A stretch of DNA of 64,000 nucleotides from Hymenochaete sp. R1 (GCA_019400425.1 JAFREE010000046.1:62001-126000), one strand, 5' to 3'; numbered from the stretch's first letter, positions 1-13,544 are shown. Notes: generated by a model not told the origin, from the sequence alone. A program made the numbers and translations.

Positions 1-2014
1 TGAGTCCTCCTGTCGGCATTGCTCCAGCTGGACCAGTGAGTACATGCCCTTGGTTCTCTTATGTAACTCGGAAGCTAATTATCTCCTAGGAAGTGCTTGC
101 ATCTTTCCGAGGACAGATTCCGACAACTCAGAATCAGACTCAGCCCCTCATAGATCCTACCAGAATGCCCACAGCTACAGCTGCCTTCTCTCCATCGGTC
201 AGAAGCTACCATGAACCTTTGGATGCAGGAAGGGATTGGTAAGTTGGACACTTGCATTCCACCACTACAACTTATGCTAAACATACGCACATATGTTTAT
301 TAGGGAGCGCGAGGACCGTCTGAGAGAGAAAGAAGACCGCCGCCGCCGCAAGGAAGATCGCAAACGCGAAGCCGCCTACGAGGCCGAACGCGCAGCCGCC
401 CGTCTTGCAGAAGACGAAGAAATTCGTCGCGCCCGCGACCGCGACGCAGAAGTCGAGCGTTCGTCCCGCTTGCGCCGTGTCCCGAGCTCCGGCTTCGGCC
501 TCGGCGCGGACCTGCGCTCGGGCGGCGGCGCCTATCGCGAGCGCTCTCGCTCTCGCGACCCCATGCGCGAACGTGAGCTTCGCGACCGTGAGGAGAGGGA
601 CCTTGAGAGACGTATGGGTGAACTCTCGGTCGGAGGCGGGGGTGGGAATAGGAACAGTATCTATGGTGGTACGGGGGACTTCGGCGTCCCGTCTGCTACG
701 GGAGCGCGCTCGAGGCGCCAGTCGGTTTCTGCAGCTGCGTTCGAAGACCCATACGGTGCCGAGCGCGATGACTACAGTTACCGCGACCGTGAACCAACGT
801 CAGCCCGTCGCTCGAGTGTATATGGTGGTGCCAAGGATGTTTATGGTGTTTCTGATCGCGACTATGATCGCGGCGGATATGGCGATGACAGGCGTGGTGG
901 TGGTGGATATGGGGGTGGAGGACGAAGCCGTCCGAGCAGCATGTATGCAGGTGGAGGTGCTGACCGCTCGCCGTACCGCCGTGGTATGAGTCCACCTCCC
1001 ACCGATGTGTACCCACCAGGCCATATCATGGCGGGTCAGTCCATGTCCGCTGGAGGAGGTGGAGGTGGCTACGGCCCATCGCGCAGTCATAGCCCCGTCG
1101 GCCTCTCCGTGGGCTTTGGTGGCTCAGGTGGACTTGGTGCGTCCCCTCGCCACGGACCTGGCGCCATCCCTGGACTGTCTCCACGCGCGGGAGCGATGGG
1201 TCTACCTGGTGGAGGGTTCGCTGGTGGACGCTCGCCGCGCATGGGCGGGTCGGCGCTCATGGATAACGGAGCTGGCGGGTACGGCGCGACGTCATTCCAG
1301 GCGCAGGAGATGTTGTCGAGCCCTGAGGCATTCACGAGGCCGATGAATCGCGCGCAGGCATTCACGCCGTTCAACATGCTGCTTGTGACAGATATGGAGG
1401 ACTTTCTGAGAGATGTGATCCATCCGCGCCCGGCGGTGTTGGGCACACATGATGTGCAGCCCGAGGATTGGGGTCGTCTCATGAATGTATGTCTACTGGT
1501 TTCCTTTTCTTATTTTGTAGGTATCGAGACTAATGTGCTGTCCTCTCGTTGGCAAAACTTTCAGGACCTCGCGCTCGCATGGCAAGGACGTCTTCCGCTC
1601 CCCAGTGACGGACCCACCAAGCGCTCCGATCTCGTCATCGACCTCCTCGACCTCTGGAACCAACAATTCTTCCTCCCACGTGCCGTCGAGATCGTTCTCT
1701 ACAAGGGCCGGTCGCCCAAATCCGGCACCGCTGTCGGCCGCTCTGAAGGACGACTCATGCCTGAGCAGCTCGCGATGCTCGCAGCGGAGGAAGGGTTGGA
1801 AGGGACGGATAGTGAGGATTCGGAAGAGGAGGCTGCTGCTGCTGGGTATGGGGGTGCGTATGGCGGCGGAAGGGGATATGGAGGAAATGGTGGGCGGGAC
1901 CATGGAAAGGCGATTAGGACGAAGAAGAAGATCGAGGCGAAGGTGCAGAGGGAGATGGAGCTGGGAAAGAGGTACTCGCTTTGGTTGATGTACGTGCCAT
2001 CCAATGGATACTGA
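1..2014 (+). CDS. Gly/Arg/Ser-rich protein with conserved C-terminal domain, 5' partial
   Basis: The gene runs in from the left edge. Exons read as 1-35, 90-238, 304-1486 and 1565-2014. The reading frame continues through all three junctions, and the 78-nt last intron is in frame, so its retention would not break the protein. The N-terminal part is a highly charged Arg/Glu helix-like stretch (about 310-600). A long low-complexity region follows, rich in Gly, Arg, Ser and Tyr with RSRS-type dipeptides. A compact C-terminal region (about 1380-1740) holds motifs such as DMEDFLRDVIHPRP and DLWNQQFFLPRAVEIV. An acidic patch (DSEDSEEE) and a Gly/Tyr-rich segment precede the basic end. This looks like a nuclear or RNA-associated protein, but I do not recognise the family. 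The low-complexity DNA creates long shadow frames on both strands. Confidence 0.75.
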
Positions 2015-2715
2015 GTAGTAAGTACTGGGCGGGTATGATCCACGGATGATGCAAGGATTCTACTGGAAGGAAAGCGAGATGGATGTAAACAAACAAATGG
2101 AATTTGACTGAGTGAATCATGGAAATTATGAATGCCTTTTGCTTTTCTCTTTCTTTTCTTGCCTCTTGTATGTATAATATCTGGACTTTGAATCAATTAG
2201 TCCGAGCTTTATTATATCTAGACTGCGAAAAAATACTGATATCATACCGATTTTGTTTTCTCGTCGAAGTATTCCCAGAAGCTGGTATTTTGTGCGAATG
2301 GCTATTTATTTGCAACTGTTTGTCCCTCCAGCAATTGATCCAAGTCAGAATTGAAAACATCCGTCTGTCTCTTCTTCCTTCCCTCATGACTTCGTGGCAA
2401 AGTCATAGATACAGTACAAGCCTATCCAATCTTTTACGACAGCGGCACCGCAAACCTCGGTGCTCATGAATGACTGACTTCCCAGCAGTGCGAGCGTTCC
2501 TCGTGCTTATGCTCCAAGGATGCCTTGCCAGCGTACACCTTTCGTCCTGTGATTTCACCGGAACCTTCTCTGCGGGCCGCTAAACGCTGTTGTCGGGAGA
2601 TTTTTCGATAAACTGAAGTATAAAATGGCGGTCGCATGATGTGACTTTAATCTCTGAACAAGAAGCTCTAGCCCACTTCGACTCGAATTGACGAAGCAAT
2701 CAAATTTCGTCAAAG
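2015..2715. other. Intergenic region, 3' UTR then promoter
   Basis: No credible coding frame. The first part should be the 3' UTR of the Gly/Arg-rich gene. The end is the promoter and leader of the DUF5695-like gene. Confidence 0.6.
2619..2625 (+). promoter_or_regulatory. TATA box of the DUF5695-like gene
   Basis: A TATAAAA sequence lies 90 bp upstream of the start codon at 2716, a normal distance for a fungal core promoter with a short leader. Confidence 0.5.
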
Positions 2716-5700
2716 ATGGTTAAAAATCGCTTGTCCTTGTTCTTTGGACTCCTTTGCTTTGCCGTTGGGGCCCAAGCCGCAGAACATAGTCTTGGTCTCG
2801 CGGATGGCTTTACAACTTTCGACTTGCCTTCTTTCTCCTTTACTATCGTTAACGACTCACAGACGGCTTATTCGATCCGCCCAGATGCCGAAACGAGCAC
2901 ATTCGACTTCATTCCTTACGATGTCATGAGTAAGCGCGATTCCGATGGCCAGTACCACCTCGGCGACATACTCTTTCGTGCGCGAACTGTAGGGAACTCG
3001 ACTTGGACGAGCGGCGACACTTCTCAAGCTCGACAAAAAGTTCATGTTTTGGCCCCTTCGGATCCTGCTGTACTCGCGGCAGCGGATCTGTCGCCGTCTT
3101 TACCCAGCGATTCGTTGCTCAACGTTACACGGCGTTGGGCTCTCGTAGACGGGCATCTACAATTGCACTTCGACGTCACCAACTCACAGTCGGACGCTGT
3201 GGAGATAGGGTCGCTCGGGGCCGCTCTCGAATTCAACAATGTGAGCCGGCCGTTTTCTGTGATGTTTATTTATAGGCCGTTATCAGCTGATTGCTGGGAT
3301 CAAGATATTTACGGACCGTACGACGGAGGACACCAACTATAATTGCAGCTTCTTCGACCCATATATTGGTTTGGATGCTGGCTATGTCCAAGTGACCCCG
3401 TTGCTTGGGACTTTACCGCCTTTGGTGGTCACTCCAGTCGGAGCTTCCCCATTAGAAGGATGGGTATTCCTGAACGAAGATACCTCGGCCGATCCATTCT
3501 ATCAGTCACAGACCTTCGAAGGGCTTTATGCGTGGCATTTCCATACTCTCGCATACGCAGAGAATGAATGGAGTGGTGTTACACCGTGGAATAACGCAAC
3601 GTCTGCTACACTTCAACCTGGAGAAACACGAACGTATGGGCTTCAATTCGATATCGCGCCATCCATTCGTGCAATCGAGGACGCATTAATTACGCTAGGA
3701 AGACCCGTGGCCGTTGGAATACCAGGTTATGTCTTGCCTCAAGACCAAGTTGGGAAACTGTTCCTTTCATACGGGTCCGCAGTTGCCAACATCACCGTGG
3801 ACCCTACGGGGGCTTTATCAGTATCGTCGAACTCTGACTCCCTTAACTCGAGCTGGGTTGGATACGACGTGACACCATCAACATGGGGCCGCTCTCGTCT
3901 CACTGTCGAGTACGAAGACGGTACAGCTCAGACCGTCCATTATTATGTTACAAAGGCTGCCGTTGCTGCTATCAGTGACTTGGGCAACTTCCTCACCACA
4001 GAATCGTGGTTCGAAGACATTTCAGATCCTTTCCATCGCTCGCCGTCGGTGATAAGCTACGATAGGTCAGTCAATGCGCCAGTCAAAGATGACCCTCGAG
4101 CTTGGATCCCTGGTTTGAGCGACGAAGCAGGAGCTGGATCGTGGCTTGCGGCCGCTGTCAAACAGTTCGCTCAACCAAGCAGCGATGAGGTAACAAAGAT
4201 GGAGCTTTTCATCAATTCGACTCTGTGGTGCTCTATCCAGAACGACAGCGGTAGGCGTATTTCTCTGAATCGAAGAGCATTGAGATTGATCACCAGAACC
4301 AGAGCCAGCTACATTCAAAGTCAAAAAGGTACGTGACGCTTCGAAACTATAGTATCGGGAATGCTAACTCTCATTGTAGTCAGTGTATTTTTATCAACCT
4401 GACATTGAACCAAATTACACCTATCCCTCTTCAATCGACTGGGGAAACTGGTGGTCCTGGAATCAAGCAGCATCTTTCGCTACAGATCGTGCTTACGACT
4501 ACGTTCATGTCATTGCCGCGTACTGGTCCTTGTATCGTGTAGCCCGCAACTACGACTCGATTACACTTACCGAAACTTGGGATTGGTATCTATCCCAGGC
4601 CTTCGAAACAGTGATGGCTATGACTGATGGGACTGTTGGCTACGCTAACGATGGACTTATGGAAGAAACAGTGCTCGTGCGTTTATTGGACGATCTAAAA
4701 AGGGAGGGGTTTACATCCAATGCTACAACGATGCAGGAGGAGATGCGCGCAAGGCAAGCTATGTGGGCGTCCTCGCGTTTCCCGTAAGCAAAAGTTATAT
4801 CTGTTCTTGATTTTCACTAACGCAATGTACCTCAGTTTCGGATCCGAGATGGCTTGGGACTCTACTGGCCAAGAAGGAGTGTTCGCATGGAGTAAATACT
4901 TCAATGACTCTACAACAGCGTTGAACACCATCAACTCGATCATCGCATACCAGCCCACAGTCGCTCACTGGGGGTACAATGGCAATGCTCGGCGGTACTG
5001 GTGAGCAACGAGAGGAAAGAAAGCTTTCATACATGCGCACTCACGCAGACAACCTATAGGGATAATATCTACGGCGGTAAGCTCCAGCGCATCGAGCGCC
5101 AAATCCATCACTACGGCAGCGGCCTAAACGCCCTCCCACTCATGTCCCAGTTCGAATCACAACCCGACGACACCTATCTTCTCCGTGTCGCCTTCGGCGG
5201 CCTGTCCGGGCCCCTGACAAACATCGACCAAGGCGGCTTTGCAGCTGCTTCGTTCCATTCGTTCGCGGACACGCTCGCCTGGGACGCCTACTCTGGCGAT
5301 TACGGGCCTAATTTTGTCGGACACGCGCTCAATAGTGGGTCGTACCTTATCCAGCACCCCGAATTTGGATGGCAAGTCTTCGGGGGTACGATCATGTCGA
5401 AAGGGTCAGACTCAGAATCGGTCGACGTAAAGGTGCTTGACTCAGTGCGGCGGAAAGTGTTCGTAGCCCCTCTCGGAACGAGATTCGTGCTTGATGCAGG
5501 CGCATTCGATTCTTTCTCTTTCGATCCTCGCAGCATGTCGGTGTCATTCTCTATTTTACCCGCTCCCGAGGGCGTAGCAAATGCAGCGTTGGCAACACGG
5601 GCTCGGATGGTTGTAGAGCAGAGTGTAGTTGGCTCAGCCTCGCTGGCGCCTTCAACTACTTTGGAAGTTGATGCCGGTGCATATGTTATTCCTTTCGTAG

Positions 5701-5729
5701 GAGGACACGCCAATGCCACCTTCAGCTAA
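2716..5729 (+). CDS. Secreted DUF5695-like protein
   Basis: A 911-917 residue protein in six exons: 2716-3240, 3287 or 3305-4250, 4303-4328, 4380-4783, 4836-5000, 5060-5729. The N-terminus is a clear signal peptide (hydrophobic core LFFGLLCFAVGA, then AQA), so it should be secreted. The first third is beta-rich with N-glycosylation sequons. The later part has helical, Trp/Tyr-rich motifs (SIDWGNWWSWNQAASFA, AHWGYNGNARRYWDNIYGG) that look like an alpha-helical barrel of a carbohydrate-active enzyme. From memory this pattern fits the fungal/bacterial DUF5695 family, which has no proven activity. Exon 3 is only 26 nt. The first intron may end at a CAG (3286) or an AAG (3304); both keep the frame. 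A glycoside hydrolase-like role is inference. Confidence 0.7.
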
Positions 5730-6568
5730 AATGAACGTGAAAATGTAGTTTTCAGGAAATAATATGTGCTGTGACAGTGGTCCAAGCAAGGAGGCCCGCA
5801 ATAGATGACGCTAATCCTGCTTTCCTACTAAGAAGCTCACAAGAATCGGAGTGACAAAGGTTTCCATCCGGCCAATCCTAGTCGGATTGCACGCTATGAA
5901 TTGTATCGCAGATAATTCTCAGTCCTTTCATTTTGAAGGCGAAAAACAACGGATGACGGGGAAAGAGCAGGAGGAAGAAGAAAAACGAGACGGAAGACAG
6001 GGACAAGCATGAATAAAGAAAGCAAATAGGAAAGAAAAGAGAGAACGAGAGAGAAACAAAGAATTATATAGCCTGCAGATCTTGTTCTAGCGGTAGGAAG
6101 AAAAAGAAAAATGCGTGCGAGCACTAGTGTACAAATACCACGGAGAGACAACAACAGAATACAGCAAAGATGCATCTGCACGAGCAAGCGGAATGGAAAG
6201 CGATCGAGGAGATCAGCGGGATAGTGTGTTCGTTAGCGAGGTATAGTGAGCTAGAGGTAAATAGGATAGGGAACGCAGGCCAAGAATTGCGAGGACGTAG
6301 AGTGGAAGGGCTGTGGTGCGGGGAAGCAAGGCGGTCATATTGAAAATGGTGATTGGGGAGTGATGCAGACTTTCGATTGAAAACCAAGAAAGGAAGATAA
6401 CGAGAAGGGAACGAAAATGTGAGAATAGAGGAACGGTGAGATAAGGGCAGGACAGAACACATACGGAGAAAAAGTGCATAATTACATATAAAGCCGCGCA
6501 ACGCACAGAAAAGCCAGAACAAAGACGAAGTGAAAGTGTGGAGGAAGGAAAAAAGTTCACGATGGATG
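5730..6568. other. Convergent intergenic region
   Basis: Two 3' ends face each other here. The sequence is purine-rich with no supported gene. It should hold the two 3' UTRs. Confidence 0.55.
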
Positions 6569-9500
6569 CTACCAGTTAAGCATGCTATCGAGATCGGAGG
6601 TCTGCGGCACAGTCGGACTCTGTTGACTACTCACGGGAGCCGACATCGAGCCATCTCCCCCCGATACGCCCATGAGATCGTTGCTCGCTTGCATACCACC
6701 TCCCATCCCCATACCGAACTGCTGATTTTGTTGCGGCCACGCTCCAGCCGGCATTGGCATGCGTTGTTGCTGCTGTTGCCCTGGCCAACTACCAGGTGTC
6801 GGACTTTGACCAGGTAAGAAGCCTTGCTGTTGAGATTGCTGTTGATGCTGCTGCTGGTGATGCTGCGGTTGCTGGTGATGTTGCGGTTGTTGGTGTTGCA
6901 TCTGGGCACGTTGCGCCTGCAGCATCTGGCGCTGATATTCTTCGCTTCCAGATGGTATTCGACCAGACACACGAGGTGTGCCCGGAGCCATTCCGCTCAT
7001 ATCATTCGCATTTTGCGGCATTCCCATGCCTGGGTTCATGTTATTAGGGCGTGCCCCGCCGGGGGCAAACTGATCGGAACCTGCGCTCCCGCCGCCAGAA
7101 TTGGGATTGAGAGGCGAGTTCTGGCTTTGCCGCTGTGCAAGCATGCGTTGCTGCATTTCCAACCTCTGACGCTCCTGCGCCATCATTTGCGGGTTCATCC
7201 CACTTCCCATTCCTGCCGTCGCCGCCGCCGCCATCCCGGGATTCGAGCCTCCCATGCCTCCCGCCGCGCCGCGCGCTTGCATTTGCATGAGGTACAGCTG
7301 GCGCTGCTGTGGATTTAGTTGGGCCGTGTTTGGCATGCCTCCCATACCCATACCACCTGCGTTGCCACTCATTTGTCCCGCGCTACCCATGCTGGAGGCA
7401 GTCCGACCAGGCATGTTGTTCATATTCATATTCGGAGCATTAGGGGTCTGAATACCGTCGGGTGACTGCCCTTGCATGCCCATTTGGCCCTGTCCTGGTT
7501 GCTGCTGTATCTGCGAGGGGTTCACACCCACGCCCCCGGTGTTTGGAGGGCGCATTTGACTGCTCATCATTTGGTTCCGGCGATTGAGTTGATGCTTTAA
7601 ATTGATTATTGGCATCGAACCTTTACGTATATGCGTGTGATAACTTACCTGGTGCAATTGTACCACCCGCTTCATTTGTTCTTGCATCGGCAACTGCGAA
7701 AAGCCCGGGATGTTCGAACTGAGATACTGAATCATTGGATGGGACGGATTTTGCACTACTTGCATCGCGTTCATCATGAGCTGGTTATTTTGGATTTGTT
7801 GGGGTGTCAAATTCGCATTTGATTGTGTACCCTGGCCCCCCATACTCATATTGTTCATACCACCGCTCATGCCCTGTCCCATATTCAACCCCATACCCAC
7901 GTTCATTCCGGGCTGCGAGTTCATAGAGGAACCTTGGGCCTGCCCGGGAGAAGCGCTCATGGCATTACCGTTCATGCCCACGCCCATATTCGACGATATC
8001 GCGTTTCCTCCACCACCAGCAGAACCTGGAAGCGACATCATCTGCTGTCTGTGATTCTGCATCATCTGTTGTGTCGGTGACAGTTGAGGCTGAGAGGGAC
8101 TCAAGCTCGGGTTTCCACTTTGCTGGCCTTGACCCTGGCTTTGAGACTGCTGCTGGGCTTGCATTGCCTGTTGCTGCTGTATTATCGCTTGTTGGCGCAT
8201 ATGCATTTGCTGTCGAACGCGTGCTTGATTCTCGGGGCTTAAAGAGTTGAAATTCATGTTCATGCCCAAGCCCATGTTCTGCCCCATCCCCATAGACGAG
8301 CTTGGACTCATGCTCGGGGTACTGGGAGGTAACATATTGTCGCTCATCATACCAGCGTTTCCGGGTGTCTGCATTCCAGGCACTCCCATGCTCGAGCCAG
8401 GCCTTGCCATGTGCATTTGAGCACCCTGCATCTGATTCTGCATTTGGATCTGCGGATTCGGAGTAGGAGTTGTTCTTTGAGACTGGCTCGGAAATCCGGG
8501 AGTGGAAGGTGGGGGCATATCAGCCCCTGAACTTGAACTATGTCCCCAAGGCCCAGGAGGCGCAAACCCAGCAGACATTGGAGTAGGCGTACCGGATAGC
8601 CCATCACCAGTGTTCTGACGTTTCGCCGCAGAAGGACTAACTTCACGACTTGACTCGGGCCAAGACTCCCCTTCTCGTTCCCTCTTCATCCCAATGCCAC
8701 TCGTGGGCAGTACACTGGCACCGGGTGTTACTGAATGTCGACCCTGGACCATGTTCCGAGCGACGCCCGGTATTGTTGGCGTCTGAGGTCCCACTCCCAT
8801 TCCGACTCCCATACTAGCTGGCTGAGAAAATCGCCTATTCCTCCGAGCGATATCTTTGGCAAAAATGGAGGGTAATCGAGCATACAGACTATCAATACGC
8901 TCGAAAATCCCTTGAGGGAACGATACGTTGGAAGATGAAGGCCGAGGCGGGGCTTCCATCCCAGGAATTTCCTGTATTAACCCAATCAGACGAGCTCTTC
9001 ATTTCGACAGCCTATAATATCCTACCGGCGGTCTAACACCATCCACACCTGAAGATAACCAGTTGAGGATTTGCTGTATGCGCTTGTAGTATCTGTAGAT
9101 ATAGAAGCAAATTAGGCGACGGCTTAATCAGGTTGCCTGCGGAACGTACGGTAGTGCCTCAGGAGTCTCGACCACAGATTGGTTGTTCATGGTAAAACAA
9201 GCACATATCCTATAAGTTTTGTTTTAAACTCCGTCAGGTGTTCCATCACTCCAGAATAGAATAATCATACCTTAATAACTCCTCATTCAATTCCAGTAAA
9301 ATAGAGAATCGTTGCTCTGAAGTAGCTTTTAGCGAGGCGAGACCAGGATGACCATGCCCGCTGGGTCCAGCCACAGCATTTTCTCCAAAATTCTTTCCAG
9401 TGGAGGTTGGGGGATGCGAGTGCGGGCCTTGAGGGCCTCGTAGCGACGAGCTCACAGGTGGCGCTGTCAGATGTGAATTCCTAGCATTGTCCGGGTGTGG

Positions 9501-10161
9501 ATGGCCCGTCCCACTGGTATTGTTCGTTGCACTTTAAAATTTGACCGGAGATCGGGTGTAAAAGAGAGAACGTCAAAAAGGCTGCATGAAACATAAAAAT
9601 GTGTGGCACCTCGCACCTCGACTTTTCCGCCCCGTCTGCATTATTTCCCGCTTTATGTGTTGTCCCACTACTCTCTTCGTTCGTCGTTCCTTCATTCCCT
9701 TCGTCATCGTTGGAGGGTGCAGGGCTGAGCTCACTCAGGGGTGAGCTCCCGCGATGAGAGTCATTATCCTGCCCTTCGACGCCTCCCTCACCCGGATCAT
9801 CATCCACTTTTGCAACGCCATTCAGACCGTCTACCTCGTTTTCACTGGCACTTGAAGTCTTTCCATCATCAACATGCCGCTCTCCTTCCCCTATTTCGTT
9901 CCCTACACCCTCTTTCCCGTCCATCGAAACGCCGTTGGCAGTCGTGTTGCTGTGCTGTTCGTTTGCTTCTTGAACGTCTGATGTGGGGGTCTGTGGCGAT
10001 GGACTCGTTTGATTCGAATCAGCTGGCGTCGAGACAACGTTTGTTCTCGACGGTGGCTTGTTTTTTGAGATATTTCTGAGAGAAGTGGCGGCGAGAGCAG
10101 GGGATGTATGGTGTGTTACAGGACCGGCTGCGGAGTGCGTGTGTTGTTGGACGCCGAGCAT
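6569..10161 (-). CDS. Gln/Met/Gly-rich nuclear protein with SSXT-like motif
   Basis: Six exons on the minus strand: 9617-10161, 9271-9531, 9150-9209, 9026-9092, 7649-8971, 6569-7594. All junctions keep frame. The N-terminal 180 residues are Ser/Thr/acidic. Next comes a short conserved-looking segment, with LLELNEELLRICACF and then YYKRIQQILNWLSSG, which resembles the SSXT (SS18/GIF) N-terminal helix pair. After the segment IFERIDSLYARLPSIFAKDI the rest is a long Gln/Met/Gly/Asn/Ser-rich tail, like transcription coactivators. A role in SWI/SNF-type chromatin remodelling would fit SSXT proteins, but that assignment rests on weak motif similarity. Two of the five introns end in AAG. The last intron (7595-7648, 54 nt) is in frame and could be retained. 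Confidence 0.7.
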
Positions 10162-11433
10162 GCTCTAATCTCTCAGACTACTGACTCGTACGGATGGACA
10201 CCTTCCGGCTCACCGCGTCGCGTCGTGTTTTCGTTATAGTTCGTGTCTTCGACGTCGTTGTCGTGACCGGCGGGATACACACTTTGACCTGCAGTGCACA
10301 AGGCAAAGATCAAGCGGCGGCGATCGCGTCCAGGTGCTGTCGCTTTGCCAATCCTTTTTTTTCCCTCGCCCCTTTTTTGAGGCCTGCGCTACTCTTGAGC
10401 TTCGGGTTCGTCCCGTTCCGAGATCAGCACGAACCGTGAGGGGACAAAGAGAGCACCACGGAAGCACGGAGGGAAAATGATGAGATATCACTCAGTCAGG
10501 GTCTTCTTTTCAGATCTCCTTTGTGTCTTGAACACCTGTTTTTCCCCTGCCGGAGTCTGATATCTAATAGCAGTTATGGAGCAGCACAGATGGCTTAGAT
10601 TGTGTTTGTCCCGTCCCGCGTTCGCCAGGCTCTTGTCGTGCGGCTGCGCTGTTGCGAAGGGAAGGAGATTTCAAGTCCGTTTGTTTCTCCTCGGCTAAAT
10701 CGTGGTGCCCCGTCGCCTCTCAATGAATGAGTCAATCGAATCGGGGATTCGTGAGTTTCTCTCTCGTGTGTGTGTGTCGTTGTCCCTTCCGTCCCTTCGG
10801 CCAAAGAGTAGGGCTGTGTGCGAGAGCTTGAGGCAGATCGTGAGTAAGTGAGTAGTCAAAGACGGTAGGGGGGGCACATCGTGTTCCGTTCTCCTCCCAG
10901 CAGACGGGCTGATGCGAGGGGGAGGAAAGCGTGACTTTCTGTCACAGGTTCTGTCACACTGTGGCCACTTGTTTGGCTCTCAATGCGTTGATGATGATCA
11001 TGAGCTGGTAGAGTACTCGCAAGGTGGGTATGGGAAGTGGCGAGCGCAAAGCGCAGGAAATAGACTGGACAGTGGCAAGTACGAGCAATGGAATGAATGA
11101 TAGTGGCGGAGCGGGCGGGACGGCGCTAGCGGGAAATGGCGAGATGAGATGAAAGACAGACAGACCAAAGGGGAGGGGAGGGGAGGGGAGGAGCCTCTCG
11201 CCAGGGGTCAGCCAGCCAGCTTGAGCCGACCCGTTACGCCGACGACGAAGCAGCATCATCTGCATACATCCAATCTTTACATCGCTATCTATCTATCTCT
11301 ATCGCTTTTCCTTTTCTTTGTCTCGCCATCCTATTTAGCCGTTGATGTTCAGGTCAATATGCGCCAATTTCGATCCTTTTTTCATTTTCATACCACACCC
11401 ACTACCGCCTTCTCAAGAGACAACGAGGCTATC
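10162..11433. other. Intergenic region with purine-rich tracts
   Basis: Promoter side of the SSXT-like gene and 3' side of the small minus-strand gene. It contains GT- and GGGGA-type simple repeats (about 11165-11190). I found no supportable gene. Confidence 0.5.
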
Positions 11434-11925
11434 TCATGCATCCTCCCCATCTCCGCAGTTCGCTGTGAATACAATGTGTTTTATCGGATGGTCAGAGTTC
11501 TTTTTTGGTCGACCCCCAATCGCCGTGGACGCGGGAAGTCCGGTCATACCTCCGAGGCCCGCTTCCCGTACTCCGTCCGAAAAGCCAAACAATCCTCTCT
11601 TTACTCTTACGAGAGTTTCTTCCAGAAAATCTTCCAAGAACCCGCTTCCGATAACGAGGTAACCACAGTCAATCTTCCACGCGGGAGGCGATCCTCCTCC
11701 CCAACTTATTGGCTTGCTATTTTAGCAGCCGCAACCGCTCACATTCGGGCTTTTCGTTGCTCCTCTCCTCGCAGAGGTCCTGAAACAAGAACAAGTCATA
11801 TCATTCGTTAGCAACACAGCGTGCATGTCGAAGGAACGATAGGGCTGAGACAGCGTACCTTGATAAGATCCCCACGTCAGACCGCGTGGAAAGAGCGACG
11901 CCGCCTTCGCTTTGCCAAGGCACAT
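11434..11925 (-). CDS. Small spliced protein of unknown function, 124 residues
   Basis: Not visible as one long frame; it appears after splicing three exons: 11859-11925, 11743-11779 and 11434-11704 (375 nt, 124 residues plus stop). Intron 1 (79 nt) has donor gtacgc, a branch-like gctaac and acceptor tttcag. Intron 2 is short (38 nt) with donor gtgagc, a gctaaaa element and an AAG acceptor. The product contains TWGSYQGPLRGEEQRKARI near the start, IDCGYLVIGSGFLEDFLEE in the middle and ends HIVFTANCGDGEDA. A TATA box sits about 65 bp upstream. The gene lies just downstream of TAD2 on the same strand. I do not recognise the family and see no signal peptide or clear membrane segment. Confidence 0.5.
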
Positions 11926-11987
11926 GCCCAAATTTTGTCTACTTTTCCGAGCAGAAAGGAACCTAGCTTTCCATAGGCCTGCACACG

Positions 11988-11995
11988 ATTTTATA
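11988..11995 (-). promoter_or_regulatory. TATA box of the small gene
   Basis: TATAAAAT on the minus strand, about 65 bp upstream of the ATG at 11925 and downstream of the TAD2 stop. Confidence 0.4.
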
Positions 11996-12197
11996 TGCAT
12001 TGAGCATGTTTGGTCGACCGCTCGAGCTCGCTCGGAAAACGGACGAATTGGCCAAGCTAAATTCCCAATCAAGGTACCTCCGGTAAGGCGTTGCTTCGCC
12101 GGAAATCAATGTGGTCCTTGCATGTCCATCCCGCTTATCGACTCCTTTGTCCGCATCGTGATACGAATGCTCTGGATCGGGCGAAGAAACTAAGAAA

Positions 12198-13072
<875 letters not shown>

Positions 13073-13524
13073 TGTGTGAGATGATGGTGGTGGAAGTCGA
13101 AGTGGGGAGGAGGCGCGTCAGAAGTTCAAATTGACGCGCTTGCTTTTCTTTTTGCAGCGATCTTCGCTCCGCGTGAAGTCAACATAAACATACCGTCCGC
13201 GACCCCCTCTTGCGCCAGGCCCCTTTTGCGCCAAACCGCTCGCCAGCCATTTCCCTCTTAATATTCTGGTCTCAAAAAATTCATACACATGTGGGCGTCC
13301 ATAAAAATGAAATATATGTAATTTAAATAGAAAAAATCGAGTGCAAGTAAGAGAAATGGAGCATATATGTGGCTTTGAGCCAGGGGGGATGAGTTCGGAG
13401 CAAAATGAAAGGTCAATTCTTGATATTTTTTCTCAAGACTTCATTTTCACTTAGATACAAGATGCAGTTACTTACGGTATAAACCCGAGGGCTTCGGGTG
13501 GATGGAGAGAGGTGTGAGTGCGAA

Positions 13525-13544
13525 GGGGGGGAGGGGGGGGGGGG
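13525..13544 (+). repeat. G-rich homopolymer tract
   Basis: Seven G, one A, then twelve G. A simple-sequence tract, likely variable in length and prone to sequencing error. Confidence 0.8.

Noticed and set aside
405..1482. Long open frames on both strands across the Gly/Arg-rich gene
   Set aside because: They are shadows of GC-rich low-complexity coding DNA; only one frame joins the upstream exons.
2716..5729. Glutaminase A (GtaA) assignment
   Set aside because: The general look is similar, but the GtaA motif KEISSDGN is missing and the pattern fits DUF5695 better.
11149..11811. A 220-codon plus-strand frame
   Set aside because: It has no protein-like motifs and lies opposite the better supported spliced minus-strand gene.
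11722..12072. Minus-strand frame ending in CxC like a Rab GTPase
   Set aside because: No GTPase motifs; the end is read-through of an intron of the small gene.
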